Part shown: in pieces, positions 1 to 10,796 of the stretch
How positions within the stretch are numbered: position 1 is the first letter of the stretch
Layout: each line of letters opens with the position of its first letter
DNA from: Flavobacteriales bacterium UBA6772
GTDB taxonomy: Bacteria; Bacteroidota; Bacteroidia; Flavobacteriales; UBA7430
Direction: 5' to 3'
DNA length: 58,400 bases
Assembly: GCA_905182215.1 (NCBI GenBank)
Contig: CAJJAI010000033.1
Span: 1-58,400 of the forward strand
Program-made: the position numbers and the translations under genes
The notes under the pieces: generated by a model
Told to the model about the DNA's origin: nothing
What the model saw: only the letters and a program-made list of their open reading frames with translations
Database searches by the model: none

Positions 1-225
1 CTGTTGCTAACATTGGTCCTAAGTAATTACTTGTTCTCGCATTCTTCTGAAAATCCTCGCGAATTTCGAACTTGATGTGTACTTGCAATTTAAGTGCTAA
101 CTCACACAACTACGCATAGCAAAGAAGTTCTGATCTAAAATAGAGAAAGAAACTTTACACTTGAATATTCGCAAATTGATAAAGGCTACTCCAAACCAAA
201 AAAGGAATCAAAAACTTCAAAAATT

Positions 226-744
226 ATGATAAAATTTACGAAAAAACTAAAAGTAAAAGCAAGTACCGATCAAGTATGGGAAATATTTGCACATGGCTTT
301 AACGATGCGTATAAATGGATGGCTTCAGTTCCTAATTCCTACGCGCAATCAAATGGAGCGTCGTTTGAAGGAGCTCATTCTGATGGAAGAGTATGTGAAC
401 TAAGTCCTGATAAAAACGGGATGAAGGCTTCTGAAAAATTCTTAGCCTATGATGAAAACAACCAAACTGCTACAGTTCAAGTGGATTTTGTTAACACACC
501 TTTCATTTTTCCAGTAAAATATAACATTCTAGATTTTTCAATCCGTAAACTCGGTGATGGAGAGTCAGAAATGACATGGAAATTCAGTTCCAACATCAAA
601 CCTCTAGGACTTATTTTATGGCCGCTTCTTAGAATTGGTTTCGATAAATTTATTGGAGACATTATGGAGGAATTACAATTTTATGTAGAAAACAATGCCC
701 CACATCCAAGAAAGTTGAAAGCAATTAAAAAGAACACAATCTAA
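226..744 (+). CDS. SRPBCC-superfamily (polyketide cyclase/START-like) protein
   Basis: 172-aa ORF with N-terminal KFTKKLKVKASTDQVWEIFAHGF pattern typical of SRPBCC proteins. Confidence 0.65.
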   Translation: MIKFTKKLKVKASTDQVWEIFAHGFNDAYKWMASVPNSYAQSNGASFEGAHSDGRVCELSPDKNGMKASEKFLAYDENNQTATVQVDFVNTPFIFPVKYNILDFSIRKLGDGESEMTWKFSSNIKPLGLILWPLLRIGFDKFIGDIMEELQFYVENNAPHPRKLKAIKKNTI

Positions 745-847
745 ACAGCTTTAAAACGCTGTGTAACCAAAGCCAGACCACCGTAATAAAAAATGTATTT
801 ACGCTAAACTTTAAGCACGTCGAATAACAAGTTAAGGACTAATAGCT

Positions 848-855
848 TATTTTTG
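848..855 (+). promoter_or_regulatory. Candidate Bacteroidota -7 element TAnnTTTG upstream of serS
   Basis: tatttttg about 20 nt upstream of the serS ATG. Confidence 0.4.
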
Positions 856-874
856 TGTTCCTAAATAAAAGAGT

Positions 875-2143
875 ATGTTACAAGTAGCCTATATACGAGC
901 GCATAAGGAAGAAATAATCCAGCGTTTAACCATCAAGAACTTCGATGCCAAAGACCTTATCGAGGATCTGATTTCATTGGATGAAAAAAGACGAAGTACA
1001 CAGTCTGAAAACGATGCTATTTTAGCAGAATCGAATAAGCTTTCCAAAGAAATTGGGATGCTTTACAAGTCTGGAAATATAGAAGAGGCGAATGCTAAGA
1101 AAGCAAAAACTGCCGAGCTCAAAGAAAAAACGAAGTCTTTACACCTAGTACTTTCTCAAACTCAAGAGGCACTACGCAACAAGCTTGTTCAAATACCTAA
1201 CATCCCACACGAGTCTGTACCTGCTGGAAAGAGTGAGGAAGACAATGAAATTATTAGTCAAGAAGGGGAGCTACCAAATTTAGGCGAAAATGCAAAACCG
1301 CATTGGGAATTAGTAGCAGAGAAAAACATCATAGATTTTGAATTAGGCGTAAAAATTACAGGCGCAGGTTTCCCTGTTTACAGAGGAAAAGGTGCTCGCT
1401 TACAACGTGCTTTAATCAACTACTTTTTAGATAAAAATACCTCTGCTGGTTACGAGGAAATAATGCCTCCACTTTTGGTAAACGAAGCATCTGGTTTTGG
1501 TACTGGGCAATTGCCAGACAAAGAAGGTCAAATGTACCATGCTACAGAAGATAATTTATACTTAATTCCTACAGCCGAAGTGCCGGTAACAAACATCTTT
1601 AGAGATGTAATTGTAAAAAAGGAAGACTTCCCAATTAAATGTACTGCCTATACCCCTTGTTTCCGTAGAGAAGCTGGATCGTATGGAAAAGACGTGAGAG
1701 GTTTAAACCGTTTACATCAGTTCGAGAAAGTTGAAATTGTTCAAATTCAACACCCTGATGAGTCGTACAAAACACTCGACACAATGGTAGAACATGTAGC
1801 GGATATTCTTCGTGAGTTGGGCTTACCGTTTAGAATTTTAAGACTTTGTGGAGGTGATTTAAGTTTTACCTCGGCACTAACATTCGATTTCGAAGTGTAT
1901 TCTGCAGCACAAGACAAATGGCTAGAAGTTAGTTCTGTATCTAACTTCGAAAGTTACCAAAGTAACCGATTGAAATTGCGTTTTAAAGACGAGGATAAAA
2001 AGACCAAACTATGTCATAGTTTAAATGGTTCTTCTTTGGCTTTACCACGTATTATGGCAGCATTACTAGAAAACTACCAAGATGCAGATGGAATAAATAT
2101 TCCTTCAGTATTAGTTCCTTATTGCGGATTCGATAAAATCTAA
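875..2143 (+). CDS. serS: Seryl-tRNA synthetase
   Basis: 422 aa; N-terminal coiled coil plus class II aaRS motifs (PTAEVPVTNIFRD, CFRREAGSYGKDVRGLNRLHQFEKVE, LCHSLNGSSLALPRIMAALLENYQ). Confidence 0.97.
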   Translation: MLQVAYIRAHKEEIIQRLTIKNFDAKDLIEDLISLDEKRRSTQSENDAILAESNKLSKEIGMLYKSGNIEEANAKKAKTAELKEKTKSLHLVLSQTQEALRNKLVQIPNIPHESVPAGKSEEDNEIISQEGELPNLGENAKPHWELVAEKNIIDFELGVKITGAGFPVYRGKGARLQRALINYFLDKNTSAGYEEIMPPLLVNEASGFGTGQLPDKEGQMYHATEDNLYLIPTAEVPVTNIFRDVIVKKEDFPIKCTAYTPCFRREAGSYGKDVRGLNRLHQFEKVEIVQIQHPDESYKTLDTMVEHVADILRELGLPFRILRLCGGDLSFTSALTFDFEVYSAAQDKWLEVSSVSNFESYQSNRLKLRFKDEDKKTKLCHSLNGSSLALPRIMAALLENYQDADGINIPSVLVPYCGFDKI

Positions 2144-2150
2144 TACCTTA

Positions 2151-2177
2151 ACCGAAGCTTAGACTTCGGTTTTTTTT
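2151..2177 (+). terminator. Rho-independent terminator after serS
   Basis: ACCGAAG-cttaga-CTTCGGT stem followed by a T run. Confidence 0.8.
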
Positions 2178-2178
2178 G

Positions 2179-2736
2179 ATGTTAAAAAATACATTCTACA
2201 TATTCATTTCTGCTCTGTTACTTTCTTCTTGTCAAGAAATAAACATCAATAAGGAAGTAAATTACACCTTACTTCTCGATTCTTTGGTGCTTCACCAAAA
2301 GGAGCTATTGGAGGAAATTGACACTGCAAAAATTAACGAATACCTGCAAAAATCGGCTGAGAGATTGGCTCTTTTTGAATTAGAAGATCTAAGCGATTTT
2401 CAGAAACAGTGGTTACACCACGAAAAAATAGCCTACCAAAAAATAGCCTTCAGCTTTTCTGAATTCAACAAAAAAACAGATCACTTAAAAATTGAACTTG
2501 GCTTTTCTAAAAAACAAATTATAGCTTTAAAAGACGACTTAGTACATAGACATTTAACAAAAAAACAGTTTGCTACTTACTTAATGGAGGAGCAAAAAGC
2601 ACTGGGAAAACTCAATGTTATAACTGAAAACCTAAGAAGTACTTTTCACAAAAACGCATCTAAATTCGACTCTTTAGAGTCCAAATTACAAGGAATCTTT
2701 ATTCAGTTAAACGCTATAAAAAGCTCGCATGATTAG
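2179..2736 (+). CDS. Hypothetical lipoprotein-like protein
   Basis: ORF with signal/lipobox MMLKNTFYIFISALLLSSCQE; charged helical body. Confidence 0.65.
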   Translation: MLKNTFYIFISALLLSSCQEININKEVNYTLLLDSLVLHQKELLEEIDTAKINEYLQKSAERLALFELEDLSDFQKQWLHHEKIAYQKIAFSFSEFNKKTDHLKIELGFSKKQIIALKDDLVHRHLTKKQFATYLMEEQKALGKLNVITENLRSTFHKNASKFDSLESKLQGIFIQLNAIKSSHD

Positions 2737-4546
2737 TTTACTAAAAACTACGATTAAGTTGCTTTTAATAGCGCTTGTATTCCCTGTTGTACTCGTAGCA
2801 CAAAACAACAACCAGGCTCAATTAGCCAATCAGTTTTTTAAAGCTGGAGCTTTTCAAAAAGCAAGCGAGCTATATATAGGTTTATACAAAACACATAAAT
2901 CACCCAATTATTATCAGGGTTTACTAGACTGTTACTTAGCATTATCTAAAATTGAGGAAGCTGAAAAACTTGTTAAAAAATACCGTAAAAAGCACACAAA
3001 AAACACGTCTGTACTAGTAGACTATGCTCATATATACACACTAAAAGGAGAGCACAAAAAAGCCGATAAAAAATTTAAAGAACTATTAAATCAGCTTAAA
3101 GAAAACGATCAATTAGTTTCGGTAACAGCTAATAGGCTTTATAAATTTGAGCATTTTGAATACGCCATTGAAGCTTATAAAATTGGACTTCTAAATCCGG
3201 CTAAAAGTACTTATCGTTTTCAATTAGCTAGAATTTACGGGCAACAAGGGAATATTGAATTGATGTATGAGAATTATTTAGAACTCATAACAAGCAATAA
3301 ACAATACCTACAAAGTGTAAAAAACACCTTAAATCGTACTGTCAGTAACGACTCGGAAAGTGAAAACAATATTTTATTAAAAAATATTTTACTTAGAAAA
3401 GTACAAGAAACAAACGATGAGAATTTAGCTGATTTACTTATTTGGTTATTTATTCAAGAAAAGAATTTTACTGCAGCTTTTGACCAAGAAAAAGCAATGG
3501 ACCAAAAACTAGACTCCGATCAAAAAAAGGTCTTTGTACTAGCCTCTATTTGCAGAAAAAATAAAGCCTTCGAAGTTGCAAAATCTTGTTATTCATACAT
3601 TATTTCTAAAGGCACAGAATCTAACTATTACTTAGATTCTCAATTAGCCTTATTAACAGTAAACAAAGAATTACTGGAGGCTAAACCAAAGGCAACAACA
3701 GAAGAATGGAAGCAACTAGAGCAAGAATACGCCAATAGCTTTCTATCCTTAGGAAAAACGAGTTATACCATTTTACTCATTCGCGATTTAGCACAGATAC
3801 AAGCCTTTAGATTATACGATTTAGACAATGCATCTGCTACCATAAAAGAAGCATTAGAATTACACTCGGCAAGTAATGAAGACTTAGCTGAATGTAAACT
3901 CGTTTATGCCGATATACTTTTATTACAAAACGAAATTTGGGATGCTATTCTCTACTATTCGCAAGTAGACAAGGCTTATAAGCACGATATTTTGGGTCAT
4001 GAAGCAAAATTCAGAAGAGCTAAAATTTCGTATTATCAAGGTGATTTCGATTGGGCACAGGCACAATTAGATGTACTAAAAAAATCTACCGCTAAACTTA
4101 TCGCAAACAATGCGATGGAGTTGTCGCTACTTATTCAAGACAACCTAAACATGGATACCACTACGGTAACTATGGAAATATTTGCACGTGCCGATTTACT
4201 TATTTATCAGAATAAGCTAGACCAAGCATACCAAACCTTAGACAGTATTATTATTGATTATCCTGGACATAGTTTGTTAGATGAAGCAATGTACAGACAA
4301 TACGAAATAAAAATGAAGCAAGATAAAAAAGAAGATGCCAGCGAATTATTAGATCAAATAATAAGCTTCTTTTCTTTTGATATCTTAGCAGATGATGCGA
4401 AATTTGCACAAGCCCAACTGCAAGAGTATTATTTTAAAAACACCGCTTTAGCAGTATCGCTTTACGAAGATATAATTACCAACCATCAGGATAGCTTTTA
4501 CCTTGCAGAGGCAAGAAAACACTACCGAGAATTAAGTGAAGAGTAA
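2729..4546 (+). CDS. Tetratricopeptide-repeat protein with signal peptide
   Basis: 605 aa, N-terminal signal peptide, repeated helical TPR-like segments; overlaps the upstream ORF. Confidence 0.75.
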   Translation: MISLLKTTIKLLLIALVFPVVLVAQNNNQAQLANQFFKAGAFQKASELYIGLYKTHKSPNYYQGLLDCYLALSKIEEAEKLVKKYRKKHTKNTSVLVDYAHIYTLKGEHKKADKKFKELLNQLKENDQLVSVTANRLYKFEHFEYAIEAYKIGLLNPAKSTYRFQLARIYGQQGNIELMYENYLELITSNKQYLQSVKNTLNRTVSNDSESENNILLKNILLRKVQETNDENLADLLIWLFIQEKNFTAAFDQEKAMDQKLDSDQKKVFVLASICRKNKAFEVAKSCYSYIISKGTESNYYLDSQLALLTVNKELLEAKPKATTEEWKQLEQEYANSFLSLGKTSYTILLIRDLAQIQAFRLYDLDNASATIKEALELHSASNEDLAECKLVYADILLLQNEIWDAILYYSQVDKAYKHDILGHEAKFRRAKISYYQGDFDWAQAQLDVLKKSTAKLIANNAMELSLLIQDNLNMDTTTVTMEIFARADLLIYQNKLDQAYQTLDSIIIDYPGHSLLDEAMYRQYEIKMKQDKKEDASELLDQIISFFSFDILADDAKFAQAQLQEYYFKNTALAVSLYEDIITNHQDSFYLAEARKHYRELSEE

Positions 4547-4547
4547 A

Positions 4548-4859
4548 ATGATCATATACAACGTTACCGTAAATATTGAAGAGTCTGCACAACATGAATG
4601 GTTGAAGTGGATGAATGAAACTCATATTGCAGATGTGCTGAATACAGGCATGTTTACAGCTGCAAAAATGAGTAAAGTATTAGTGGAAGAACAAATGGGT
4701 GGCGTAACCTACTCTATTCAATACACTTGCGAGAGTCAAGAAAAACTCGATTTGTATACTAAGAATCATGCCCCAGCTTTACAGCAGGAACACAACAATA
4801 AATTTCAAGGTAAATTTGTTGCCTTTCGTACACTCATGGAAGTAATTAGCGAGTTTTAA
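4548..4859 (+). CDS. DUF4286 family protein
   Basis: MIIYNVTVNIEESAQHEWLKWMNETHI...VLNTGMF pattern; start taken at the internal ATG. Confidence 0.75.
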   Translation: MIIYNVTVNIEESAQHEWLKWMNETHIADVLNTGMFTAAKMSKVLVEEQMGGVTYSIQYTCESQEKLDLYTKNHAPALQQEHNNKFQGKFVAFRTLMEVISEF

Positions 4860-4933
4860 TATGACAGTAGCTAGCAACAAAAATAGTTTAACCCAAGGAA
4901 ATAGCTATAGCGAATTCCATGTGATAAATAAAA

Positions 4934-5722
4934 ATGAATTATAAGCACATGAAAAAGGTAAGAGCTAAAAAACATTTAGGACAACATTTCCTCAAAGATC
5001 TTTCTATTGCTAGAGGAATCGTAGATGGATTGAGTGGCGAAGGTTACGAGGACGTAGTAGAAGTAGGTCCTGGGATGGGCGTGCTTACTCAGTATTTATT
5101 AAAGAAAGACTTTACCACCCATGTCATAGAACTCGATAGAGAATCTGTTGCCTATTTACAGGGGAAATACCCAGAATTGAGCCCACGCATACACTCTACA
5201 GACTTTTTACAACTCGATTTAACAAATCTTACAAGAGGGCAATTTGCTCTTATTGGAAACTTTCCCTATAATATATCCTCTCAAATTTTATTCAAAGCAC
5301 TCGAATACAAAGAGCAGGTTCCCGAAGTTGTGGGCATGTTTCAGAAAGAAGTTGCCGAACGTGTTGCCAGTGGCCCTGGGAGTAAAAAGTATGGGATTAT
5401 CTCTGTGTTACTTCAAGCTTATTACGACATAGAATACTTATTTACCGTAGAACCCGAAGTATTCGATCCACCACCAAAAGTGAAATCTGGCGTAATACGC
5501 TTGCGCAGAAACAATAAAGATAAATTAGACTGCAACGAGAAATTTTTTAAACGTGTGGTAAAACAATCTTTTAGTCAGCGTAGAAAAACACTGCGAAATT
5601 CCCTTAAACCACTTATAGGTAAAAGTGATTTCAACGACCCTCTTTTAACCGAAAGAGCCGAACAATTATCGGTGGAAGATTTTGTGTACCTTACCAATCA
5701 GCTCGAAAAAATTCAACCATGA
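4934..5722 (+). CDS. rsmA: 16S rRNA (adenine1518/1519-N6) dimethyltransferase
   Basis: [33 protein letters not shown] motifs. Confidence 0.95.
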   Translation: MNYKHMKKVRAKKHLGQHFLKDLSIARGIVDGLSGEGYEDVVEVGPGMGVLTQYLLKKDFTTHVIELDRESVAYLQGKYPELSPRIHSTDFLQLDLTNLTRGQFALIGNFPYNISSQILFKALEYKEQVPEVVGMFQKEVAERVASGPGSKKYGIISVLLQAYYDIEYLFTVEPEVFDPPPKVKSGVIRLRRNNKDKLDCNEKFFKRVVKQSFSQRRKTLRNSLKPLIGKSDFNDPLLTERAEQLSVEDFVYLTNQLEKIQP

Positions 5723-7068
5723 AATTTGAATTATCTAAATATTATATACAAGATATAAGCGAAAAGCTGGAACGCAAAGACTTTAAAATCTTAAAAGCAG
5801 AGCTTTCCGAATTACATCACGCTGATATTGCTGAGCTTATTGAAGAGCTCGACGACGAGGAAGGTAAATTACTTTTTGAGCTTTTTGAAGATGAAGATTC
5901 TGCGGAAATCCTTATCGAATTAGACGACGAAAACAGAGAGGTTGTACTCGAAGATTTAACCTCGCAAGAAATTGCTGAAATGCTCATTGAGAATTTAGAT
6001 TCTGATGATGCGGCAGATATTATTGCGGATTTACCTAGCTACAAAAAAGAAGAGGTATTAGCGCATATAGAAGATATAGATCACGCGAGTGATATTGTAG
6101 ATCTTCTATCCTATCCAGAGAACACTGCCGGAGGTTTAATGGCAAAAGAACTTATTCATGTAAACGACAAATGGTCTATTTTACGATGTGTAAGCGAAAT
6201 GCGTAAACAAGCCGAAGATGTTGATAAGGTGTACACGATATATGTAGTAGATGACAATCGAATTTTACTGGGAACGCTGTCTTTAAAAAAGTTGCTACTT
6301 TCGCCCGAAAAAAACTTAATTAAAAACATCTACAACGAAAAGGTAATCTCTGTAAAAGCCAATTTCGATGATGAAGAAGTTGCTAATATTATGGACAAAT
6401 ACGATTTGATCGTATTGCCTGTGGTAGATGACTTAAATCGTTTAATTGGTAGAATTACTATAGACGATGTAGTAGATGTGATGAAAGAGGAAGCCATGGA
6501 GGATTACAATAAAGCCTCCGGTATTTCCGAACAAGTAGATTCCTCAGATAATATTGTAACCCTTACCAGAGCAAGACTTCCTTGGCTACTTATTGGCTTA
6601 ATGGGAGGAATAATGGGTGCCCAAGTTATGGGGATTTTCGATATTGCAAACAATATAGAATTAGCCTTCTTTACCCCTTTAATTGCTGCTATGGGCGGGA
6701 ATGTTGGGGTGCAATCTGCCGCTATTATTGTACAAGGTCTCGCAAGTAATAGTTTAGGAATGGACACGTTGGGCGAACGCTTGTTTAAAGAACTTGGTGT
6801 TGCCATGCTCAATGGAGTTATTTGTTCAGCAATCATAATGCTAATTACATTCTTATTAGGTTACCCTAGTGCTATTTACTTTACGGTGAGTATTTCAATA
6901 ATGGCAGTAATTATTTTTGCTGCACTCTTTGGAACCTTTGTTCCCCTTGCGCTTAACAAATACAAAATTGACCCAGCACTAGCTACAGGGCCTTTTATTA
7001 CCACCGTAAACGACGTACTCGGTTTGTTTATATATTTCATGATTGGTAAACTATTTTTAGACCTCTAA
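5719..7068 (+). CDS. mgtE: Magnesium transporter MgtE
   Basis: MgtE N domain, CBS pair and C-terminal TM domain ([17 protein letters not shown]); overlaps the rsmA stop. Confidence 0.95.
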   Translation: MKFELSKYYIQDISEKLERKDFKILKAELSELHHADIAELIEELDDEEGKLLFELFEDEDSAEILIELDDENREVVLEDLTSQEIAEMLIENLDSDDAADIIADLPSYKKEEVLAHIEDIDHASDIVDLLSYPENTAGGLMAKELIHVNDKWSILRCVSEMRKQAEDVDKVYTIYVVDDNRILLGTLSLKKLLLSPEKNLIKNIYNEKVISVKANFDDEEVANIMDKYDLIVLPVVDDLNRLIGRITIDDVVDVMKEEAMEDYNKASGISEQVDSSDNIVTLTRARLPWLLIGLMGGIMGAQVMGIFDIANNIELAFFTPLIAAMGGNVGVQSAAIIVQGLASNSLGMDTLGERLFKELGVAMLNGVICSAIIMLITFLLGYPSAIYFTVSISIMAVIIFAALFGTFVPLALNKYKIDPALATGPFITTVNDVLGLFIYFMIGKLFLDL

Positions 7069-8021
7069 TGAAAGTCCTTTTTGTAGATAGTGTACATTCT
7101 ATTTTAGAAGAAAGGCTCTTAAATATGGGCTTTACTTGTGAACACGATTATAGTTCAAACAGAACAGATTTACTTGCTAAAATAGCCAAGTATCAAGGCT
7201 TAGTAGTTCGTTCTCGAACTCCCATTGATGCTGAATTTCTAGCAGCTGCAACAAGCTTAAAATTTATTGCTCGCTCTGGGGCTGGATTAGAAAATATAGA
7301 CTGTGAAAAAGCAGAGAGCTTAGGAGTCCATTTATTTTCTGCTCCCGAAGGAAACCGACAAGCTGTTGGTGAGCATGCCTTAGGAATGCTATTAAACTTG
7401 TTTAATAATATTTCTAAGGCAGATGCAGAAGTACGTTCTGGAAAGTGGAATAGAGAAGCCAATAGAGGGATTGAACTCTCTGGTAAAACGGTCGGGATTA
7501 TTGGCTACGGAAACATGGGCAAAGCCTTTGCTAAATGCATCTCAGGTTTTAATTGTACCGTATTGGCTTACGACACTACTAAAACGGGCTATTCTGATGA
7601 CTACGTTTGTGAATCTTCTATGGAAGACATTCAAGCTAATGCAGATATTATTAGTTTTCACACACCTTATAACGATAGCACACACCATTGTTTAGACTGC
7701 GATTTCATTGCAAAAATGAATAAGCCTTTTTATATAATTAATACCGCTAGAGGAAAAGTTGTTCGGACTGAAAGCCTGGTAAAAGGATTGCAAGAAGGTG
7801 CTATTTTAGGAGCTTGTTTAGATGTTTTAGAATTTGAAAAAGCAAGTTTTGAAAATATGTTCGACACAGTAATACCTACGAGTTTTCAATATTTACTAGA
7901 TTCAAAAAAAGTATTATTAAGCCCGCATATAGCCGGTTGGACCGTAGAATCATATTATAAACTATCTTCTGTATTAGCTGATAAGATTGGTGAATGGGAA
8001 ATGGTGAAACGTAAGTGGTAA
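7068..8021 (+). CDS. D-isomer specific 2-hydroxyacid dehydrogenase (SerA-like)
   Basis: GKTVGIIGYGNMGKAFAK NAD-binding motif, NTARGKVV motif. Confidence 0.85.
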   Translation: MKVLFVDSVHSILEERLLNMGFTCEHDYSSNRTDLLAKIAKYQGLVVRSRTPIDAEFLAAATSLKFIARSGAGLENIDCEKAESLGVHLFSAPEGNRQAVGEHALGMLLNLFNNISKADAEVRSGKWNREANRGIELSGKTVGIIGYGNMGKAFAKCISGFNCTVLAYDTTKTGYSDDYVCESSMEDIQANADIISFHTPYNDSTHHCLDCDFIAKMNKPFYIINTARGKVVRTESLVKGLQEGAILGACLDVLEFEKASFENMFDTVIPTSFQYLLDSKKVLLSPHIAGWTVESYYKLSSVLADKIGEWEMVKRKW

Positions 8022-8051
8022 AAAGGAAAAGAATGGTTGATCTTCCTTTTT
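8020..8051 (+). terminator. Terminator-like hairpin
   Basis: AAAAAGGAA ... TTCCTTTTT inverted repeat directly after the dehydrogenase stop. Confidence 0.5.
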
Positions 8052-8129
8052 CACTCAAAACTTACAACTCATAACTTAAAACTTCTTTACCCTCCTGACT
8101 CCTGAATTCTGTCTACTGAATCCTACCTT

Positions 8130-9176
8130 CTACCCTCTAACATTCAGATGTTCCCTAAGCATGTTCCCAACATACATCAATGCTAATACAAGTAACATTA
8201 TTGCCATTCCGGGAACCATTGCCAAATAAGCTTTGTCTAATATTATATACGAATAGTGATTCTTAATCATAGCACCCCAGGAAGGCATTGGAGCTTGTGC
8301 ACCAATTCCTAAGAAACTTAATCCAGCCTCAATTAAAATTGCAGAGGCAAAATTGGCAGCAGAAATAACAATAATAGGACTCATAATATTTGGAAGAATA
8401 TGTTTAAACATAATTCTAAAATCCCCAAAACCTAAAACTCTTGCAGCCTGAATATATTCCATTTGTTTAAGGCCTAAAACCTGTCCTCTTACCACTCTTG
8501 CTACTTCTACCCACATAGTTAGTCCAACTGCTACAAAAACCTGCCAAAAGCCCTTGCCTAAAGCCAAGCTTATTGCAATTACCATCAATAGGGTAGGAAT
8601 TGACCAAACGACATTTATAAGCCATAAAATACACTTGTCTATCCACGAGCCATAATAACCAGAAATGAGTCCAAGTGTAATTCCAATAATAAGGGAAATA
8701 AAGACCGATATAAACCCAACTGCCAATGATATTCTGGTCGCTACAATTAATCGACTTAGTAGATCACGCCCATATTTATCGGTTCCTAAAAAGTAGGTTT
8801 TGGTGAAAATTGGCGACTTATATTCGGAGAAAACAAGCTCTTGACTTGGGATCGTTTTTAAGTACTCTGTACCATAATGGGTATAAGCAACGATAGAATC
8901 TGAAACAGTAAACGAACGAATTGGAATAGACTTATAATTTGAAACCTTACCTCCTATTAATTGTTGAATGAAGGAGGTACTACTTGAATCTTCTTTTGGA
9001 AGATGTAAGAAAGAAACTTCTGTCCCTGGTATAAGCGTACTTAGCTCTAAGTGCATTTCGTTTGCAAAAGGACTTTTATCAGGCGCAATAAAATAGGCAA
9101 AAACCGCACACACAATACTACAGAGTATAATGAATATGCCGAAGAGTCCTGGGATGTTCTTTTTTACTTTTATCAC
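8130..9176 (-). CDS. ABC transporter permease, DppC/OppC family
   Basis: 348 aa with LGTDKYGRDLLSRLIVATRISLAVG and EAGLSFLGIGAQAPMPSWGAMI motifs. Confidence 0.92.
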   Translation of the reverse strand: MIKVKKNIPGLFGIFIILCSIVCAVFAYFIAPDKSPFANEMHLELSTLIPGTEVSFLHLPKEDSSSTSFIQQLIGGKVSNYKSIPIRSFTVSDSIVAYTHYGTEYLKTIPSQELVFSEYKSPIFTKTYFLGTDKYGRDLLSRLIVATRISLAVGFISVFISLIIGITLGLISGYYGSWIDKCILWLINVVWSIPTLLMVIAISLALGKGFWQVFVAVGLTMWVEVARVVRGQVLGLKQMEYIQAARVLGFGDFRIMFKHILPNIMSPIIVISAANFASAILIEAGLSFLGIGAQAPMPSWGAMIKNHYSYIILDKAYLAMVPGMAIMLLVLALMYVGNMLREHLNVRG

Positions 9177-9317
9177 TTTTATAAATCTGCCTTAAAACTA
9201 CAAATATTGCTTTAATATGAATAGATATCTTCTAAAAAAACAACAAGATATCTGTTTGATAAATGAGTATATTTATCCAATACAAATAGTAAAGTGCAAG
9301 AAGGAAAAATTATTAAT

Positions 9318-10772
9318 ATGCAACAACATCTTTATATACATGGTGACTACATCAAAGCTGACTCTAATGAGTCCTTTGAAACGATTAATCCAGCCACAAA
9401 CCAAGTTATTTCCAAGGTAGATCAAGCCAGTGAGGACGATGTTGAAAAAGCAGTAATTTCTGCAGAAAAAGGTTTTGCTGTTTGGTCTGCAATGTCAGCA
9501 GTCGAGCGAAGTCGCATCTTACTTAAAGCTGTCGCAATTTTACGCAAGCGCAACGACGACTTAGCTGCTTTAGAAGTAATGGATACCGGAAAGCCACTGC
9601 AAGAGGCAAATTGTGTCGATATAATGAGTGGTGCAGACGTGATTGAATATTACGCCGGGCTTATACCAGCATTACAGGGCACACAACAAGATTTAGATAG
9701 CAACACTTTTTTCATATCAAAGAGAGAGCCTCTGGGTGTTTGCGCAGGTATTGGCGCCTGGAATTATCCAATTCAAATTGCTTGTTGGAAGTCAGCTCCA
9801 TGTTTGGCGGCTGGAAATGCAATGATTTTTAAACCTTCCGAGGAGACTCCTTTGAGCGTACTTAAACTTGCTGAAATATACACTGAAGCCGGAATGCCTC
9901 CGGGTGTTTTTAATGTAGTACAAGGAGATTATCGAGTTGGTCAGTATTTGTCTCGACACCCTCGTATTGCAAAAATTTCGTTTACAGGTAGCTGTGATAC
10001 TGGGAAAAAAGTGATGACTGATGCAGCGGAAACACTCAAAGAGCTTACTTTGGAACTGGGTGGTAAATCACCATTAATTATTTTTAATGATGCCAATTTA
10101 AACAACGCTGTTTCTGGGGCGCTATTGGCTAACTTTTACACGCAAGGCGAGGTTTGTACCAACGGTACCAGAGTATTTGTCCAGAGCGGTGTTTACGATA
10201 CATTTATAGAGAAAGCAAAACAGCGTAGTGAAGCCATCAAATTGGGTAACCCGATGAACTTAGATACACAGATGGGTTCACTTATCAGTGCAAAACATCT
10301 TGATAAAGTAATGGGCTATATCAATCAGGCAAAGGATTCTAATGCACGTCTTATATGTGGTGGTAATCGACATAATTCTGATGATACTCGTGATGGTTTT
10401 TTTGTTGAACCAACGATTTTTGCAGATTGTGAAGATGATATGGCACATGTTACAGATGAGATTTTTGGTCCAGTGATGTCGGTACTACGATTTACTGATG
10501 AAACAGAGGTCATTGAACGCGCAAATGACACTAGCTTTGGTTTAGCCGCAGGTGTATTTACGCAAGACATAAATCGTGCACACCGTGTTATTAATCAATT
10601 ACAAGCAGGAATATGCTGGATTAATAGTTGGGGAGATTCGCCGGCCGAAATGCCTGTGGGTGGATATAAACAATCTGGAATAGGACGCGAAAATGGCCCT
10701 GAAACTTTAAAACACTACACCCAAGTAAAAAGTGTATTTATCCGTATGGATAATGTAGATAGCCCATTCTAA
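9318..10772 (+). CDS. betB: Betaine-aldehyde dehydrogenase
   Basis: ALDH with [66 protein letters not shown]; start placed at the internal ATG because the upstream codons look like a ruvC remnant. Confidence 0.88.
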   Translation: MQQHLYIHGDYIKADSNESFETINPATNQVISKVDQASEDDVEKAVISAEKGFAVWSAMSAVERSRILLKAVAILRKRNDDLAALEVMDTGKPLQEANCVDIMSGADVIEYYAGLIPALQGTQQDLDSNTFFISKREPLGVCAGIGAWNYPIQIACWKSAPCLAAGNAMIFKPSEETPLSVLKLAEIYTEAGMPPGVFNVVQGDYRVGQYLSRHPRIAKISFTGSCDTGKKVMTDAAETLKELTLELGGKSPLIIFNDANLNNAVSGALLANFYTQGEVCTNGTRVFVQSGVYDTFIEKAKQRSEAIKLGNPMNLDTQMGSLISAKHLDKVMGYINQAKDSNARLICGGNRHNSDDTRDGFFVEPTIFADCEDDMAHVTDEIFGPVMSVLRFTDETEVIERANDTSFGLAAGVFTQDINRAHRVINQLQAGICWINSWGDSPAEMPVGGYKQSGIGRENGPETLKHYTQVKSVFIRMDNVDSPF

Positions 10773-10796
10773 ATTCAAATAAAAATACGACTGAAG

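Noticed and set aside
6504-6836. 110-aa antisense ORF in mgtE
   Set aside because: Opposite the conserved MgtE transmembrane domain; shadow ORF.
8130-9176. Orphan OppC-type permease without other Opp genes
   Set aside because: Dispersed opp/dpp subunit genes occur commonly in Bacteroidota; no sign of a new transporter arrangement.
9217-9420. 67-aa ORF overlapping the betB start
   Set aside because: Out of frame with betB and overlaps its conserved N-terminus; lies over the candidate operator; likely spurious.
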